Source: Lichtheimia corymbifera B2541
Lineage: Eukaryota > Mucoromycota > Mucoromycetes > Mucorales > Lichtheimiaceae
Length of the DNA: 64,000 bases
Direction: 5' to 3'
Assembly: GCA_000697475.1 (NCBI GenBank)
Contig: JNEU01001151.1
Span: 124,001 to 188,000 of the forward strand
Part shown: positions 45,639 to 57,602 of the stretch, one piece after another
Layout: each line of letters opens with the position of its first letter
Numbering within the stretch: position 1 is the first letter of the stretch
The notes under the pieces: generated by a model
The model's input: the letters and a program-made list of their open reading frames with translations, nothing else
The model's database searches: none
Told to the model about the DNA's origin: nothing
Translations under genes and position numbers: made by a program

Positions 45639-47158
45639 ATGATTTCGCCCAACGAGCCTGAAAACGATAAAGTCTTATTCTTCAACTTTAACCAAGACTA
45701 CAGCTGTGTCTCCGTGGGAACCACATCTGGCTACCAAATGTACAACTGCGATCCCTTTGGTCAATGCCATTCACAAGGCAAGCACTGCATACTCTTTTGT
45801 CGCGTGTCACCCACCTAGTTGCTCACTCTTTTGAACCCTCCAACAGGGAACGCTGGAACAAGTATCGCGGAAATGCTGTTTTCTACATCCCTTGTAGCGT
45901 TAGTAGGTGTGGGAACTTGCCCTGAATTCAACTCGAGGGATCTTCACATTATCAATACCAAGGTAAAAGAGGGTGTAAACAGAGTATGATGAGGGATACG
46001 TACTAATCTCTTACATATAGAATAATTCCTCTATCTGCGAGCTAAAGTTTCCAGAGCCGGTGTTGGCTGTCAAGATGAATCGGCGTAGGATGATTGTGGT
46101 GCTCGAACGTCAAATCTTCCTGTACGACATTCGCAACATGAAACTGCTGCACAGCTTTGAGACGGTTCCCAATCCAAAAGGTAGGAACGGGTGACTTGTG
46201 CATAGTCAACAACACGAATTAAGTAACATATCACCTTTATTAGGCGCCTGTGCACTTACATCGTCACCTGAAAACTGCTTGATTGCGTATCCCGCACAAC
46301 CCTCCGTGGCAACAAGCCCTTTGGCACCCTTTGGACAACCCGTATCACCACCACCAACACCAAAGCACAATGACATTTCTGGCGATGTGGAGATATTTGA
46401 TGCCGTCAATATGCAACTCATCAAGATTATCCCCGCCCATAAATCACCTATCAGTTGCCTTGCTATGAATGCTGATGCAACTCTCTTGGCAACAGCAAGT
46501 GAAAAGGTAAATACATATTCACATGAATTGCTCAATAGTCTAACACACATATGCATGTATATAGGGAACGGTCATTCGCATGTTTTCTTTACCAGATGCC
46601 AACAAGGTGTTTGAATTTAGACGTGGGTCGTATCCTGCCAGTATTTATTCCATTTCATTCAATCTTGCAAGTACGTTGCTATGCGTATCAAGTGACACGG
46701 AGACGGTGCATATTTTCAGAATTCCAGCTTCTGAAGAGGACGCTGATGCGGAAGAAACAAAAGCTGGCATGGGCAACAAGTTGAGACGCTCTTCAAAACA
46801 TCTCGGACGGAATATCGGATCCATCCTTCCACACATGATCACTGGCATGTGGGAACCACTACGCGATTTTGCATCCCTCAAACTACCCAATACTGGTGTA
46901 CGAAGTTTGGTGGCCTTGAGCAGGTAAATCAAAATTCTTTGTGGGTGTGGATGAAATGACTCATGTGCAGAAAAAAGTACTATGCCTCAGGTGATGCTCG
47001 TGACTTCAGAAGGATATCTCTACGAATACAGCATCGATCTAGAAAAAGGCGGTGAATGCATGCTTTTGAAACAACATAGGTAAGTTATATGGCATCACAG
47101 GATCATTTTCAGCCCCCCTCCTAAACTCATATGAACAATAACTAGTTTACTCAAGTGA
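45639..47158 (+). CDS. PROPPIN, Atg18/Hsv2/WIPI type, 383 aa
   Basis: Exons 45639-45777, 45847-45962, 46021-46180, 46244-46506, 46565-46923, 46978-47079 and 47146-47158. The first intron uses a GC donor (GGCAAG), because no GT donor keeps the frame. The sixth uses an aaaaaag acceptor for the same reason. Seven-bladed beta-propeller: [66 protein letters not shown], then FEFRRG, the paired-Arg motif that binds PI3P and PI(3,5)P2. [17 protein letters not shown] and KQHSLLK end the protein. It recruits autophagy machinery to phosphoinositide membranes. Length and C-terminus fit Atg18 or Hsv2; I cannot separate them. Confidence 0.92.
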
Positions 47159-47295
47159 TCAAGCAGCTGAGGAATACTCCAATATACCCAAGTTTTGCGA
47201 TTCAATGGTGTTTATACATTTTTTACTGGATGATGATTGATCGAGTATAGGATGAATAATGGTAGAATAAACATGTATGCGAGTAAAAAGAAAAT

Positions 47296-49707
47296 CTATG
47301 CTTTGGATTTGTGTTTCTTGGAGGATCTCTCATCGGTGTCAATAATGTCTTCAAACATCTTTTTCCGTTTCTCCAAGCCCTTTTCGCGTTCGATCCACTC
47401 AGCGCGTCTCCTCTTGAATTGCTCGATTCGGCATGTCCATAAAATACACTTGCCAATGTAATGATCTGCCAAGTCATACTCCTTCTTGAGTAATTCATTT
47501 GCAATTTGTTCCTATAGGGAGGACCCTATGTGAGTAATCTGCATCAAGAGCCAATCCCATCCATCTTATTTACCTTGGTGTGGATATCTGCACAAGCCCA
47601 ACAGCGCTCAATGACATGGCTACCGAATTTGTCCTTTGCCAAAGCAACAAAGCGTCCTTCAAGGTTCTTGATCACCTTCTTTTTGACCTTCATGTTCACT
47701 TGTTCAGATGTGAGGATGGATTCGAAAGCACGGGAGCCTTGAGGAGAGAAACACCAACGGAGCGTGTTCTCTGGCTTTTGTGACAAGAAGCTATAGAATC
47801 AATAGCATGAGTATAAAACGCATTAGACTATATGTTATTGTACATTACCTGCCAATCAAGACGCTGTGATGATTGCTGGACATTTTCATGATGTCTTGGA
47901 ATAATAAAGAGCCTTGAATATGAAGATCATCGACATTGTACCGTTCTTCTTCAGATCTCTCCTTCCATGTCTACCCACGATGTTTGTCAGCAACCCTATA
48001 CGCCGAACTGCACCTGTAATATATACATACCTCGAGTGACTTCATGCGAATGAGACAATTGGCCAACTCCTTTTGATCATCCTTTCCACTGACACCAAAT
48101 GCTTCGAGCAACCAATCCATCACCTCACTTTCCATGGTCTTGAGATTGGCAGAGGCTTGAACGACAGTGCGAACGACGCCATACTTTCCATTTTCAAGAA
48201 GCGATTTGAAACCACCCAACTCGGTTGCCATTTCTTTGATTTGATCAGCTGTACGTGCATTTGCCACCACCGACTGAACGACGTAATTGGCCACATTGTG
48301 TTTGCTGTATCCGAGCAATTTGCCTTTGAGAAGTGCATCATACATCTTGTTGTATACTGATGTGGGTGCCACCTTGATAATGAGCTGAACCATGTGGCTG
48401 CCAACCTTGTCAAAGATCATGCCCTGGAACCAGTTTTGACGAGCGTACTTTGTCGCATCCGTTTCATCAGCACTCAATAATCCAAAAAGCATGCGATCCA
48501 ACAAAGTAGTCTTGATCTTCTCGCTCTCGGGATCCTTATCATCCAATGCTTCCAAAAGAATCTATGTGATGAAGCGTTAGCAAAGTTACCTTTCCTGGTA
48601 CACCTCGATCTTCTTCTCTTACCTGGATCACGGGATTACCATTGCTGTCAAACGCTATGCTGCGTAATTGTTCTTCAGTGGCCTTCTCAGCGATATGGCC
48701 GCTCACTGCACGAAGCAAGTCCTTGAATGACTCAGGTACAAGACGAGTGGGAGAGGCTTTGGATGATGCCTAGAAAGAGTTATGAGTACGAGCACACACT
48801 ATCACTATGCTAATGTTACTCTTACCTTGCTGGCTGATGGATCATACTTTTGTTTGAATTTCTTTGCATTCTTACTTCGGACTTGACCCTGGAAATCATC
48901 GATACGTTTGCCAGCCAACAAAAAGATAAGGACGCGGATGACGTGAGAAGCATAGCGTTGAACAATGAGATCGACCAATTCAGGGAGGACATCTTCGACC
49001 ATGTGGGTGATCATTTGCTCCATAGACAAGAGCTGACCTTGCTCTGGATCGACTTCCATTGCATCTTGTTTGCCTTCCTTGACTTCAGTCTCAACCACAT
49101 CCGCTGCAAGCGTCAATAAGCGTTGAATGACATGAGACGCGTTACGATCTGTGAATAATTCGATGGTACTAAATATAGGCGATTGTCAATATACATCTCG
49201 AACAAAAAAAGACATTGAGGATGATATACTCACCGGCCACTAAGCTTATCACAAAAGACACGCAATTGGAATGGATTCGATACAGTCAACAGCTTTTCAA
49301 GAATAAGCGAACAAGTGGGATTGACTGCAAGACGTAATTCGTTGCCTTCGACTTCATTGTATACAGCATCCACAAAGAGACGTTGATCTATTATCCGTTT
49401 GTATGAATATAAAAGCATCCTCATACAATGTAGATAGAAGATATATATATATACCTTCTGCTGTCTCAAAAGGTGGATCGTCCAAGGTTTCCTCGACGTG
49501 TTTAAAGTATCCCATGATTTCCTCTTCGACACGACCATATGAAGTGAATCGAAACTTTCTGTCTTGGTCAAGCTGATCATGGTTCATCGATGGGGGTTGA
49601 TCGGGCTGCTGCTGCTGTTGATCGAGATCGTCAATGGTATCGATAGGTGCGTCGACCTTTTTGTCGTCTTTCTTTTCTTTGCGTCCTCTTCTGCGTTGAC
49701 GGGGCAT
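47296..49707 (-). CDS. NOP9: Nucleolar pumilio-type protein Nop9, 660 aa
   Basis: Exons 49707-49455, 49387-49234, 49168-48826, 48769-48623, 48561-48031, 47970-47849, 47790-47574 and 47511-47296; phases close to 661 codons. A basic N-terminus (PRQRRRGRKEKKDDKK) precedes a run of PUF-like helical repeats: NPTCSLILEKLL, DRNASHVIQRLL, QRYASHVIRVLIFLL, WFQGMIFDKVGSHMVQLIIK, HNVANYVVQSVV, KYGVVRTVVQAS, SPQGSRAFESIL and KFGSHVIERC. The C-terminus is a Lys/Arg-rich helix (RRRAEWIEREKGLEKRKKM). The pattern matches Nop9, which binds pre-rRNA near the D-site and is needed for 40S assembly, rather than canonical Puf. Its 3' end lies 138 bp from the PROPPIN 3' end (convergent). Its start is 178 bp from the ankyrin gene (divergent). 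Confidence 0.92.
49437..49454. repeat. (AT)n microsatellite inside a NOP9 intron
   Basis: The run atatatatatatata begins two bases after the exon-1 donor. It lies wholly in the intron. Length polymorphism here could affect splicing but not the protein. Confidence 0.6.
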
Positions 49708-49885
49708 AGTGGAAACGTGGTATTAGGAGAAGAAGTGGGTTGAAAAAAAGTTGCCAGCCAAGTGCGCAGGTCCAAAAGGCGGGATGTGTTCAGTGCATGA
49801 TTGTGACTATGACTTTGCCACATGGAACAATGCACATTTCTTTTTCTTTGTTTCTTTACATACAACTCCATACCACTTGCATACC

Positions 49886-50671
49886 ATGAGAGCACCAGAA
49901 ACACAGGATAACTTGTGGATCGCCGCCGGTAAGCTAGCCATTATGCTTGTCAATCCAGTCGTCGAGATTAACCAAAATCAATTACAGGCGATGGTCAACT
50001 TGCACGAGTCAAGGTAAACAACAGCAGCCCAACGAGCATGAAACGAACAAGTATCATTGACAGTCAAGTCGTATATGTAGGAGCTTATCGAGGATGGCAT
50101 GGATGTGAATAGCCACGATGAATTTGGATATACTGCCATGTAAGGTTTATTCGAGACAAAGAGGGAACGTTCTAAATTATATCATGTTTCTAGGCACGCT
50201 GCAGTATCATACAACCAAAAGGAGATCATTGAATACTTGCTGGAAAAGAACGCCAACATCAACATTGAAGATTTTGAAAAGGACACACCATTATACGTTG
50301 CAGAATCAGCTGAAATGGCACAGTTTCTCTTGGATCACGGGGCTAATGCAAACCACAAGAACGAGGATGGTATCTCACCTGCCATGAATGCATATCAAGA
50401 AGGATGGAGTGAAGTTGCAGAATTGCTTGCTGGTGTTACAAATGAGGCTTTACCTACCGTTTCGGATCAAGTGGATCAAGTACTGGATTCTAACGCTGAG
50501 GGTGCTCTCGCCGATGATATTGGTGACGATGCTGACATGGAGCGAGCCGTCGAAGAAATGATGCGAAGGATACAAGAACAAGGCGGTGTACAAGATGAGG
50601 AGGAAGTACGGAATGTTGTCACAAAGATGATTCTGGATCAGCTTCAAAGAAGCGCAAACGCAGAGGAATAG
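49886..50671 (+). CDS. Ankyrin-repeat protein, 201 aa
   Basis: Exons 49886-49928, 49988-50013 (only 26 bases), 50081-50139 and 50194-50671; phases close to 202 codons. Repeats: DNLWIAAGDGQLARVKELIE, then DGMDVNSHDEFGYTAMHAAV with SYNQKEIIEYLLEKNANI and YVAESAEMAQFLLDHGANAN. There are about three complete units plus a capping one. The C-terminal third is acidic and helical (DIGDDADMERAVEEMMRRIQ) with no named domain. This short ankyrin plus acidic tail layout resembles the fungal YCR051W-type proteins of unknown function. Probably a cytosolic/nuclear interaction module. Confidence 0.88.
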
Positions 50672-51576
50672 AGATAGCTATCCCCCTTTTATGTATATGT
50701 ACAAATATAGTTATTCAAGTAAAAAACAAAAGGATCATAGAACTGAGATTGATGACAAGCGGGTTGTTGCCTCTTTTTTTATGCCTCGACAGCATATGCC
50801 ACAAAGTCAATGGGTACCACTCCTAAAGATATCCGATTACATATACTCCCATTTGCGCATTTTGAACTTGGACATGTAATGTCGATATCATGGCAAAAGG
50901 GACGGGTATCCCTTTATTACTTTTTGACATCAACGAGTCCAATTCCACCGAGGAGTATATTAGAGATGCCATCCATTTTCAGGCTATTATTATGTATACT
51001 TTCGAGTTGAGTACGGTATGCAGTGATGGTCATCCATTAATATCAATGAGCAATCGAAAGCATGGTGCAAAAAGAGAAGGCAATGATACAAAAGAGCAAA
51101 TGAAAGACATATGACTCAATGGTGGAATGGCAAATCAACTACGCTTTATTCTAAAGGAACAGCGACATGCACCGCGGACGATGGTGATGGAGTTATTGCC
51201 TAAATGCTGTCGAATTAGAATCCAGCTACAGTGGGACAAACGCTTAACAGAGGCAAATTTAAATGGGAAGAATGTCACGTAATACACACGTGCTGTCAAC
51301 CGTGCATTGTCGTGTCACCATCATGTATTTGACTGATAGGATGTTACTTTATGCAAGAGGATAAATACGGTAAGCGTTACCGATATATTTAATAAGCTTA
51401 TATGGTTATATATGATAGGGTGTTTTATTGAATGATGATTTGGGGAGTAAGGAGGTCGTGCTAGAAAGTAGTGTGGATGCGCCAAGACCTGCTATGGTTG
51501 CACATTTGATTCAGTTTCCCGCGCCTCGCATACACAAACATTATCCACACACGCTCTTTTTCCCTTCCAACCCATC
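50672..51576. other. Intergenic, 0.9 kb
   Basis: No supported gene. Open frames of 62-74 codons here lack motifs. The last ~40 bases form a CT-rich leader for the mannosyltransferase gene. Confidence 0.4.
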
Positions 51577-53020
51577 ATGTTTACCTCACGAGTCGGCAAA
51601 GCACTGCTTCGTATCGTGTTACCAGTGTCACTTGTACTCTTGCTCTTGGTGATTGCACATCGTAACAGCTCATTGAGTATAAAGCAACGACTGCCGTCTT
51701 ACAGACCCTCTCCTCGCCCCAAGGGTACACGTGAGAACGCCGCCTTTGTTGTACTGGCTCGCAATGAAGATCTCAACTCGTTACGGGAGACAATGCATCA
51801 GCTCGAAGACAGGTTCAATCGCAAGCATGGCTATCCTTGGATCTTCCTCAACAATGACCCTTTTGACGATCGCTTTAAGGAAATGACGACTGGTCTGGCG
51901 ACTGGTGAGACCTTTTATGGAACTTTGAACGAGACCATGTGGGGATATCCGGATTGGATTGATCAAGATAAAGCAAGGCAGAGTCGTCAAAAGATGGAGG
52001 AGAAAGGTGTCATCTATGGTGGAAGTGAATCGTATAGACACATGTGCAGGTAAAGTACATATGAAGGATGGCATGGTATTCATTGACTGATATCACTTTT
52101 ATCGGTGATAGATTCCAAAGCGGGTTCTTTTTCCGGCATCCATTGCTAGATTCTTATGATTATTACTGGTAAGTGATTGGACTGATGAGTGTCATGGATG
52201 AAGCAATGGCTTACAAAGGAAATGTTTACAGGCGTGTTGAACCACATGTCAAATTCCCTTGTGATATTGGTTATGATCCCTTCCAAGTGATGCGTGAAAA
52301 GGATTTGAAATATGGTAAGTGTTATATGGCATCTCTGAAAAGGTGGATAATTGAGGAGGCCATCTATACTAGGCTGGACCATTTCCATCAAGGAGTATGT
52401 GGAGACGATTCCAACGCTCTGGGACACCGTCAAGGCTTTTGCAAAAGAACATCCCGAATATATCGTACCAAAGAATGATCCGGAGAGCTTGTTGGGCTGG
52501 ATTAGCAATGATGGTGGCGAGACATACAACCTTTGTCACTTTTGGAGCAACTTTGAGATTGGATCTTTATCATGGTTACGTTCACAACAATACATGGACT
52601 ACTTTAACTACCTGGACAAGGCTGGCGGATTTTTCTATGAAAGGTAGGACACGCAAAATGAATGCGAGGAGACATAGATATGCTGACCTTTGACGTAGAT
52701 GGGGTGACGCACCAGTACATAGCATTGCCGTTGCACTCATGCTCAAGCAATCCGAGGTTCACTTTTTCTATGATATCGGATACTTTCATAATCCATGGTG
52801 GCAATGTCCCAGTGAGCCAGATTGGCTGCCAGCAGAGAAATGCTCATGTAATCCTGACGAGAGCTTTGGTAAGGCTTGTTTCAAAACATGGCGTATTCAT
52901 CCTTATACATTCTTCTTGTTAGATCGACATTGGTACAGCTGCACACCTGAATATCTCAAGGTTACTGGAACGAAGCGCACAGATTACGTCATTACACAAC
53001 GTGGTTTTGATGATTTGTAG
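51577..53020 (+). CDS. Alpha-1,2-mannosyltransferase, GT15 (Ktr/Kre2/Mnt1 family), 401 aa
   Basis: Exons 51577-52049, 52112-52168, 52232-52314, 52373-52643 and 52699-53020; phases close. Type II Golgi protein: short cytosolic N-terminus, anchor [20 protein letters not shown] at about 9-28, then a stem and the GT15 catalytic domain. Motifs: [84 protein letters not shown] (contains the catalytic Glu of this family), [10 protein letters not shown]. It adds mannose from GDP-Man to O- or N-linked glycans of secretory and wall proteins. Copies of the very end of this gene occur 4.4 kb downstream (see the duplication at 53.1 and 57.4 kb). Confidence 0.94.
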
Positions 53021-53083
53021 TTTTCCCTATCCCATCATCATTTTGCATTGCCTTATTTTTCATAGAACTCTCATCAATAAAAA

Positions 53084-53285
53084 ATGGCATCATTGTCCAC
53101 ATTCGTTTATGCGCGGTATCATCACGTCAATGAGAAAAGAACACAGCAAGGGCATCACTTTATAGTGTCCTTTGTGTCACAGCCCACCAACACCCCTGAC
53201 AAGGCAAGCTCCAATTCCAATCAACGACACAAACATGACAAGCAAGTTGAGTATAGCAAGTTTAATGAAGTATGCGAATAATGAA
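53084..53285 (+). pseudogene. Decayed copy of the RNR2 5' region
   Basis: This stretch aligns with 57467-57675, the upstream region and first exon of the intact reductase gene. Shared landmarks are attcgtttatgcgcgg, tcacagccca, atcaacgac, then tatagcaagtttaatgaag. In this copy the position of the reductase ATG is changed (attccaatcaacgac instead of atgacgatcaacgac). A two-base insertion also shifts the frame before SKFNE, and similarity ends within exon 1. It is a dead 5' fragment. Confidence 0.8.
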
Positions 53286-54173
53286 GAGAATGGTGAGCTA
53301 TTGAATGGTATAATTGGTTCACGGGAAAGGTGGCTGGAAAGAATGAGAAAACAAGCAGAGAAAATGAGCTGCCAGGCTTGTGTGTGATATCTTTGATCTA
53401 GCGGTAGGGAAATGACTGATATACAAGAATACGTATGAGATCCTCTCTCTCGTCCACCAAGCCCTTTTTTTTCCGCCATCATTTAGAATAGATCCATCCA
53501 CAAAAGTAATCATCATGCAAATGTTATCAAAATAAAACTATACATCATCGCCATCTGAAACGTACACGCCATCTTCATATTTTGCTTGTTGACCATTCGT
53601 TCCGCTCCACGATTAATAGTCAACAGGGATGGATGGACGCTTTTTTTAGGGTGATTTCACGCACATTCTCCGTTTGTATGCGTTGTACTTCCTGCCAATC
53701 GATAGCTTCCTCGCGGCAGAAAGGAAGCCGATAAATCAGCGAGAACGAGAGGTACAATGCTGATGATGTCTCGGCGTTGTATTTGAGGAGCTGGTAAGGG
53801 ACATAACCGATCCATCGCTGTCGTAGTCAAGGGCATATATGATAAGCTTTGGGACATCATCAATGCTAGGGAAGACTTCTTGTAACACCGCTAGGGACAC
53901 CATGCACTAAACTGTCCGCCTAGTTTATTATCACTAGGGACACCATTGTGCTGGAAGGCGAAAATCAAAGAGTAGCGTGGAAGATGGCATGAAAATGGAT
54001 TGTGTGGTGTTCGTAGTCGAAGATGGAAAGCGGATGTGGAGTCCGTATCAAACCCCTCTCTGCAGAAAATGGGATCGGTGAAATTAATCATTTTGTGTCG
54101 TCAACGCACATCGCGTGCACACTTACTATACATATGGACACCTAAAAGTACAAGGTCCTTCAGCGTGGATGGG

Positions 54174-54479
54174 TTACTTGTGGCATAATTTTTCCAAAAT
54201 GGTCAAGAACACCTTTTTCAAGTTGATCGCGATCTTTTTCCTGTTGTTGATATAGTGCGTATGATCACTCTTCGCTGTGGGGCCGCTAACTTTAACAATA
54301 CATAGTTGCAAACCAGTGTCCCTATGTGTAGTGATTCCGTCAACATGCGAACCATTTGACCGCCGACCAGCATCACCAAGCTTTCGATCATTGATTTCCT
54401 TTGATGCCTTCAACGATGCTTCACCCCTGTATCCAATAAAAGGAAAATCAGACACTTCTTCGCTGTGGATAGCCATCAA
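54174..54479 (-). pseudogene. Gene-like fragment, unknown family
   Basis: The open frame of about 101 codons has protein-like texture: IGYRGEASLKASKEINDRKL, HVDGITTHRDTGLQLCIVKV, then a basic segment NNRKKIAINLKKVFLTILEK. There is no convincing start or continuation. A further protein-like piece occurs downstream on the same strand (ATG at 54091). I do not recognise the family; it is most likely a remnant. Confidence 0.35.
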
Positions 54480-54951
54480 CGCTTACCACATCATGCCGAA
54501 CATGCGCTAATCACCAAACAACCGGCGGATAATACTGAGACAAAAGTACACTATTTTGACCATATTGACGGCCATTTTGAGAGTGTACTTATGTCATCTA
54601 CAAAGGAGTACCCAATTTCCCATCAGACTGAGGCTGCCTTTTACTTATAAATGATAGGTATACCTACCACCAATGATCCATCAAAGAACACAACATCCAA
54701 GTGTGAATAGGCAACAATAATCAATGAAGAAGTGAGCTACATAGATGAATGCATGAGTACCTACCCTCATTTTGGGGATCGCATAAAGACCATCGTTGAG
54801 ACTTACCAAAGGCCACTGATTGATGATGGTATGAATACAAGTAGAAAGAAAAGACGTATTATAGTGTTGGTGACAGCAGCCTTATTTATGTGAGTGCGCG
54901 GGAGAGTTGTTGTCATAATGGATCGAACTGATAAAGTGGTCAAGCACCTTG

Positions 54952-55832
54952 CTAGTGGCGAATCGAAGTGATGATGCACAAATCCACCTGCGGCTTGAAA
55001 GGTGATTTTTTGTAGGTGACATAAGTATGTCCAAATCCACAATGGACTCCTTCAAGTAGCTAAAAGAAAAAGAGACATTAAATGTTACTAACGTGATTTG
55101 AGAGCCTTTTTGTTAATACCCACATGTCGGTTGATGTTGCCTTCGCATCCTTGATCAAACTTCGGACCATCACTAGATCCAGCCGAGCCTTGTCGTCAGT
55201 GTCAGTGGTGATAAATGGATCATCAATAACAGCTGGATTCGTCTAGTGATACCACAATATTGAGAATGATAGTTGATAGTGCCCATTATCCTTTGTATGT
55301 ACCGTGGCCTTTCTGATTGCAGTATTATCCATCCTACGTTTCCGAGTGTAGTCGTTGATTTCATGAGCAACAGTATCCCAGTCTACGTCCTTTGGTTGTA
55401 AAACGGATAAGAAAGAGTGTCAGCGTATATTATAATATTCCACGATTGCTGCGGCATACCTTGACATCAGCATTGTCTATGGCGTTCTAGAACCTTGAAG
55501 TCCAGTAGGCCTTGATCGATTTCCATGTGGCAACATCCAGTTTTTAATCAGTAGCTGTCGTGTCCATGAATAATCACATGTACCCATCATCCACACTCAG
55601 CTCGTGTATGGTTATATCCTAGGTTACTATCCAATCTTAGTTTCCTTGTTGTTCTTCTTAGAATAAATACCTTATACCGAGTATCACTTACTCTACCACC
55701 GTCTCTCACATCACAATCCATACACGAAACCTCAGTAGCCACGATCCTTCTTGTTCTTAGGCGATAAAATCCGATAGCGAAAGGTTTTTCCCGCCTCATG
55801 CAACGTATTCTGTTACAAGGTCCATGACGCAT
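54952..55832 (-). pseudogene. Decayed multi-exon gene, Myb/SANT-like segment
   Basis: Minus-strand pieces join plausibly: an exon with CMDCDVRDGGR, then VDWDTVAHEINDYTRKRRMD (a W..VA...R pattern like a Myb/SANT helix). A spliceable intron (GTACAT...CACTAG) follows, then TNPAVIDDPFITTDTDDKAR with LDLVMVRSLIKDAK. Then a GTATTA...TTTTAG intron leads to LLEGVHCGFGHTYVTYKKSP and a stop at 54952. A stop interrupts another piece (ATWKSIKAYWTSRF then TAG) between the first two exons. The same central exon recurs at about 59120-59198, so this is a repeated gene family. Myb-like is a pattern-level guess. Confidence 0.4.
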
Positions 55833-56159
55833 GTAGAAAGTGGGAAAGAGAAGGAAAGTGGTTTGATCAACGGCGAGATATGACGTTGTCACTGCATAAC
55901 GCGCTCTCCGTGGAACACCCTTTTTCGCCGCAGTACCCAGTGACTAATTTCTGACGTCCAAAAACTACTCCATATCCAACAGCTGGAAGACAGGTTCAAT
56001 CGCGACGTCCTTCCTATATATAATGAGCACGTGATGATAGCTCACACCACTTTCCATTGAGAACTTACTGTGCTATGAGTCTCCATGTGTTCCGTAAGCT
56101 GAATTGGGGTGCGGTAGGTGAAAATACAATCCTTAAAAGAACGTGGCTATATACGATTG

Positions 56160-56928
56160 TTATTCAATGATTACGAACTGAGGTCTTCCATCATAATGCA
56201 ATACCTTCGGGTCGAAAGGATGGCAAAGTTTTTGGTGCTGAGTGAGATGGTCACCGTCATAATAGCGTCGATTGCAAATCACGCAAACAAATTTCTTGTA
56301 TCTTATGATCATAACGTGAATCCAAATGCGTATCTACCTTGTCATGGGTTTGCTGATGTGTTTTTAAAGATTCTTCGTTGTCGGTAACATAAAAATCAAT
56401 GATCGCAGTAGAAGAATTTCTACGTTTCGTAAGTGAATATACATGCACATCTATAGAAGTGGCCGTGTGATTACCTTGGTGACTTTGTGGTCTTGTACAG
56501 CATAATCGGTACGTCGTTTTTTCACGCTTTCATAATACTTGATGGCGATTGTTCTTTGGTGCAGGTGTCAGGGCTGATACTCTCTCTAAAGCATCCTTCA
56601 CCATGGTCAAAGTCTAGATCGTATGTGGATGAAAGTCTTGGCAAACGCAGCACCTCCGATACCATATTCACGCCAAACACATTCATCGCCCTTAAATCTC
56701 TGATGATAACAGTTAAGATTATACTATATACAAGATAATGGAAGATACATACTCTCCCAGCACTACCAATATATCATCATCGACGTCCTTGCAATATTTA
56801 GTGAACGATAATGAATTCGGTGCCCACATTCGGATGTCCGCAATGACACCAAGGACAATGAAAGTGGGATCACAATGAAACGCTAAATATCCCAAATATG
56901 AGTACATGGATCGCTCACAAAGTACCAT
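56160..56928 (-). pseudogene. Decayed C2H2 zinc-finger gene
   Basis: Reading the minus strand: an exon from MVLCERS with FHCDPTFIVLGVIADIRMWA and KYCKDVDDDILVVLG, an intron GTATGT...CATCAG, then NVFGVNMVSEVLRLPRLSST and CFRESISPDTCTKEQ. The frame shifts into YYESVKKRRTDYAVQDHKVT, a further intron follows, and next comes RNSSTAIIDFYVTDNEESLK. A second frame shift leads into CVICNRRYYDGDHLTQHQKL followed by CHP, a C-x2-C-x12-H-type finger, and a stop at 56160. At least two frame breaks make it a pseudogene or mis-assembled. Function unknown. Confidence 0.5.
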
Positions 56929-57366
56929 GATGGCATACTCACATCAGCTTGGGCCTTGAAGGTATCAGCAATCACAGAGTGAGATAATAAGAGAAAAAGA
57001 GATGTGGGGGAAAATGGTGGGCGACAACATCTTTTATGTGTATAGTGGGCGTGGGTACATATTTCTGTGATCACAAACAGGGAAAGAAGAGTGATAAAAT
57101 GCTTTTTAGTACTGGCGATGAGCTGATAGATTGGGTGGGGCGCCTTCACAAAGAGCCCTGGTATGATTGAATATACATGGATAAATCAGGTTGTTATAAA
57201 CAAGATGGCATTCTCCAAAATCAAACAATGACAACATCCACCAATTACGTGCTTTGCTCAAATTGGACAAAGTAAGGTGTTGTGGCTGTCATCGATAATA
57301 AACAGTGCCCACATAGCAAGCGTAGAAGTCCCCGGGCACGACATGTGGTGGTATGATGGCTTCCCA

Positions 57367-57450
57367 AGATCGATATTAATACCGCTGTACACCTGAATAC
57401 ATATCTCAAGCTCACTGACTACTTGCAGTTCTCCTATCCCACCATCATCA
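57367..57450 (+). repeat. Copy of the 3' end of the KTR gene
   Basis: The sequence gatcgatattaataccgctg, then acacctgaatacatatctca, matches the end of KTR exon 5 (about 52920-52960, gatcgacattggtacagctg, then acacctgaatatctcaag). It continues through a match to the KTR 3' UTR (ttctcctatcccaccatcat against 53021-53040). It runs straight into the reductase upstream region. Confidence 0.75.
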
Positions 57451-57602
57451 TCAATGAAGAAACACTCATGGCTATCAACATTCGTTTATGCGCGGAGATC
57501 GGGATCATTCACGTCAAAGAAAATAAGAGCGCAGCAAGCGCGTTCACTTTTTTTGTCCTTTCTATCACAGCCCAACCAACAACCCTGATAAGACAAGCCC
57601 GC

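Larger units (their letters stand above)
53286..57366. other. Inserted/rearranged 4.1-kb segment between duplicated flanks
   Basis: The interval lies between the decayed RNR2 5' copy and the KTR 3' copy. It carries decayed multi-exon gene fragments, all on the minus strand, listed separately. A 24-base piece at 55980-56003 (cagctggaagacaggttcaa onward) matches KTR exon 1 at 51797-51820. The rest is anonymous AT-rich sequence. No intact transposase, integrase or terminal repeat was found. Confidence 0.6.

Noticed and set aside
51797..51820. tRNA B-box-like ggttcaatcgc
   Set aside because: It lies in frame inside the mannosyltransferase first exon. No acceptor stem or A box surrounds it.
53286..57366. 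Intact DNA transposon or retroelement
   Set aside because: I found no reverse transcriptase, integrase or DDE-type frame, and no short target duplication. The flanking direct copies are host gene sequence.
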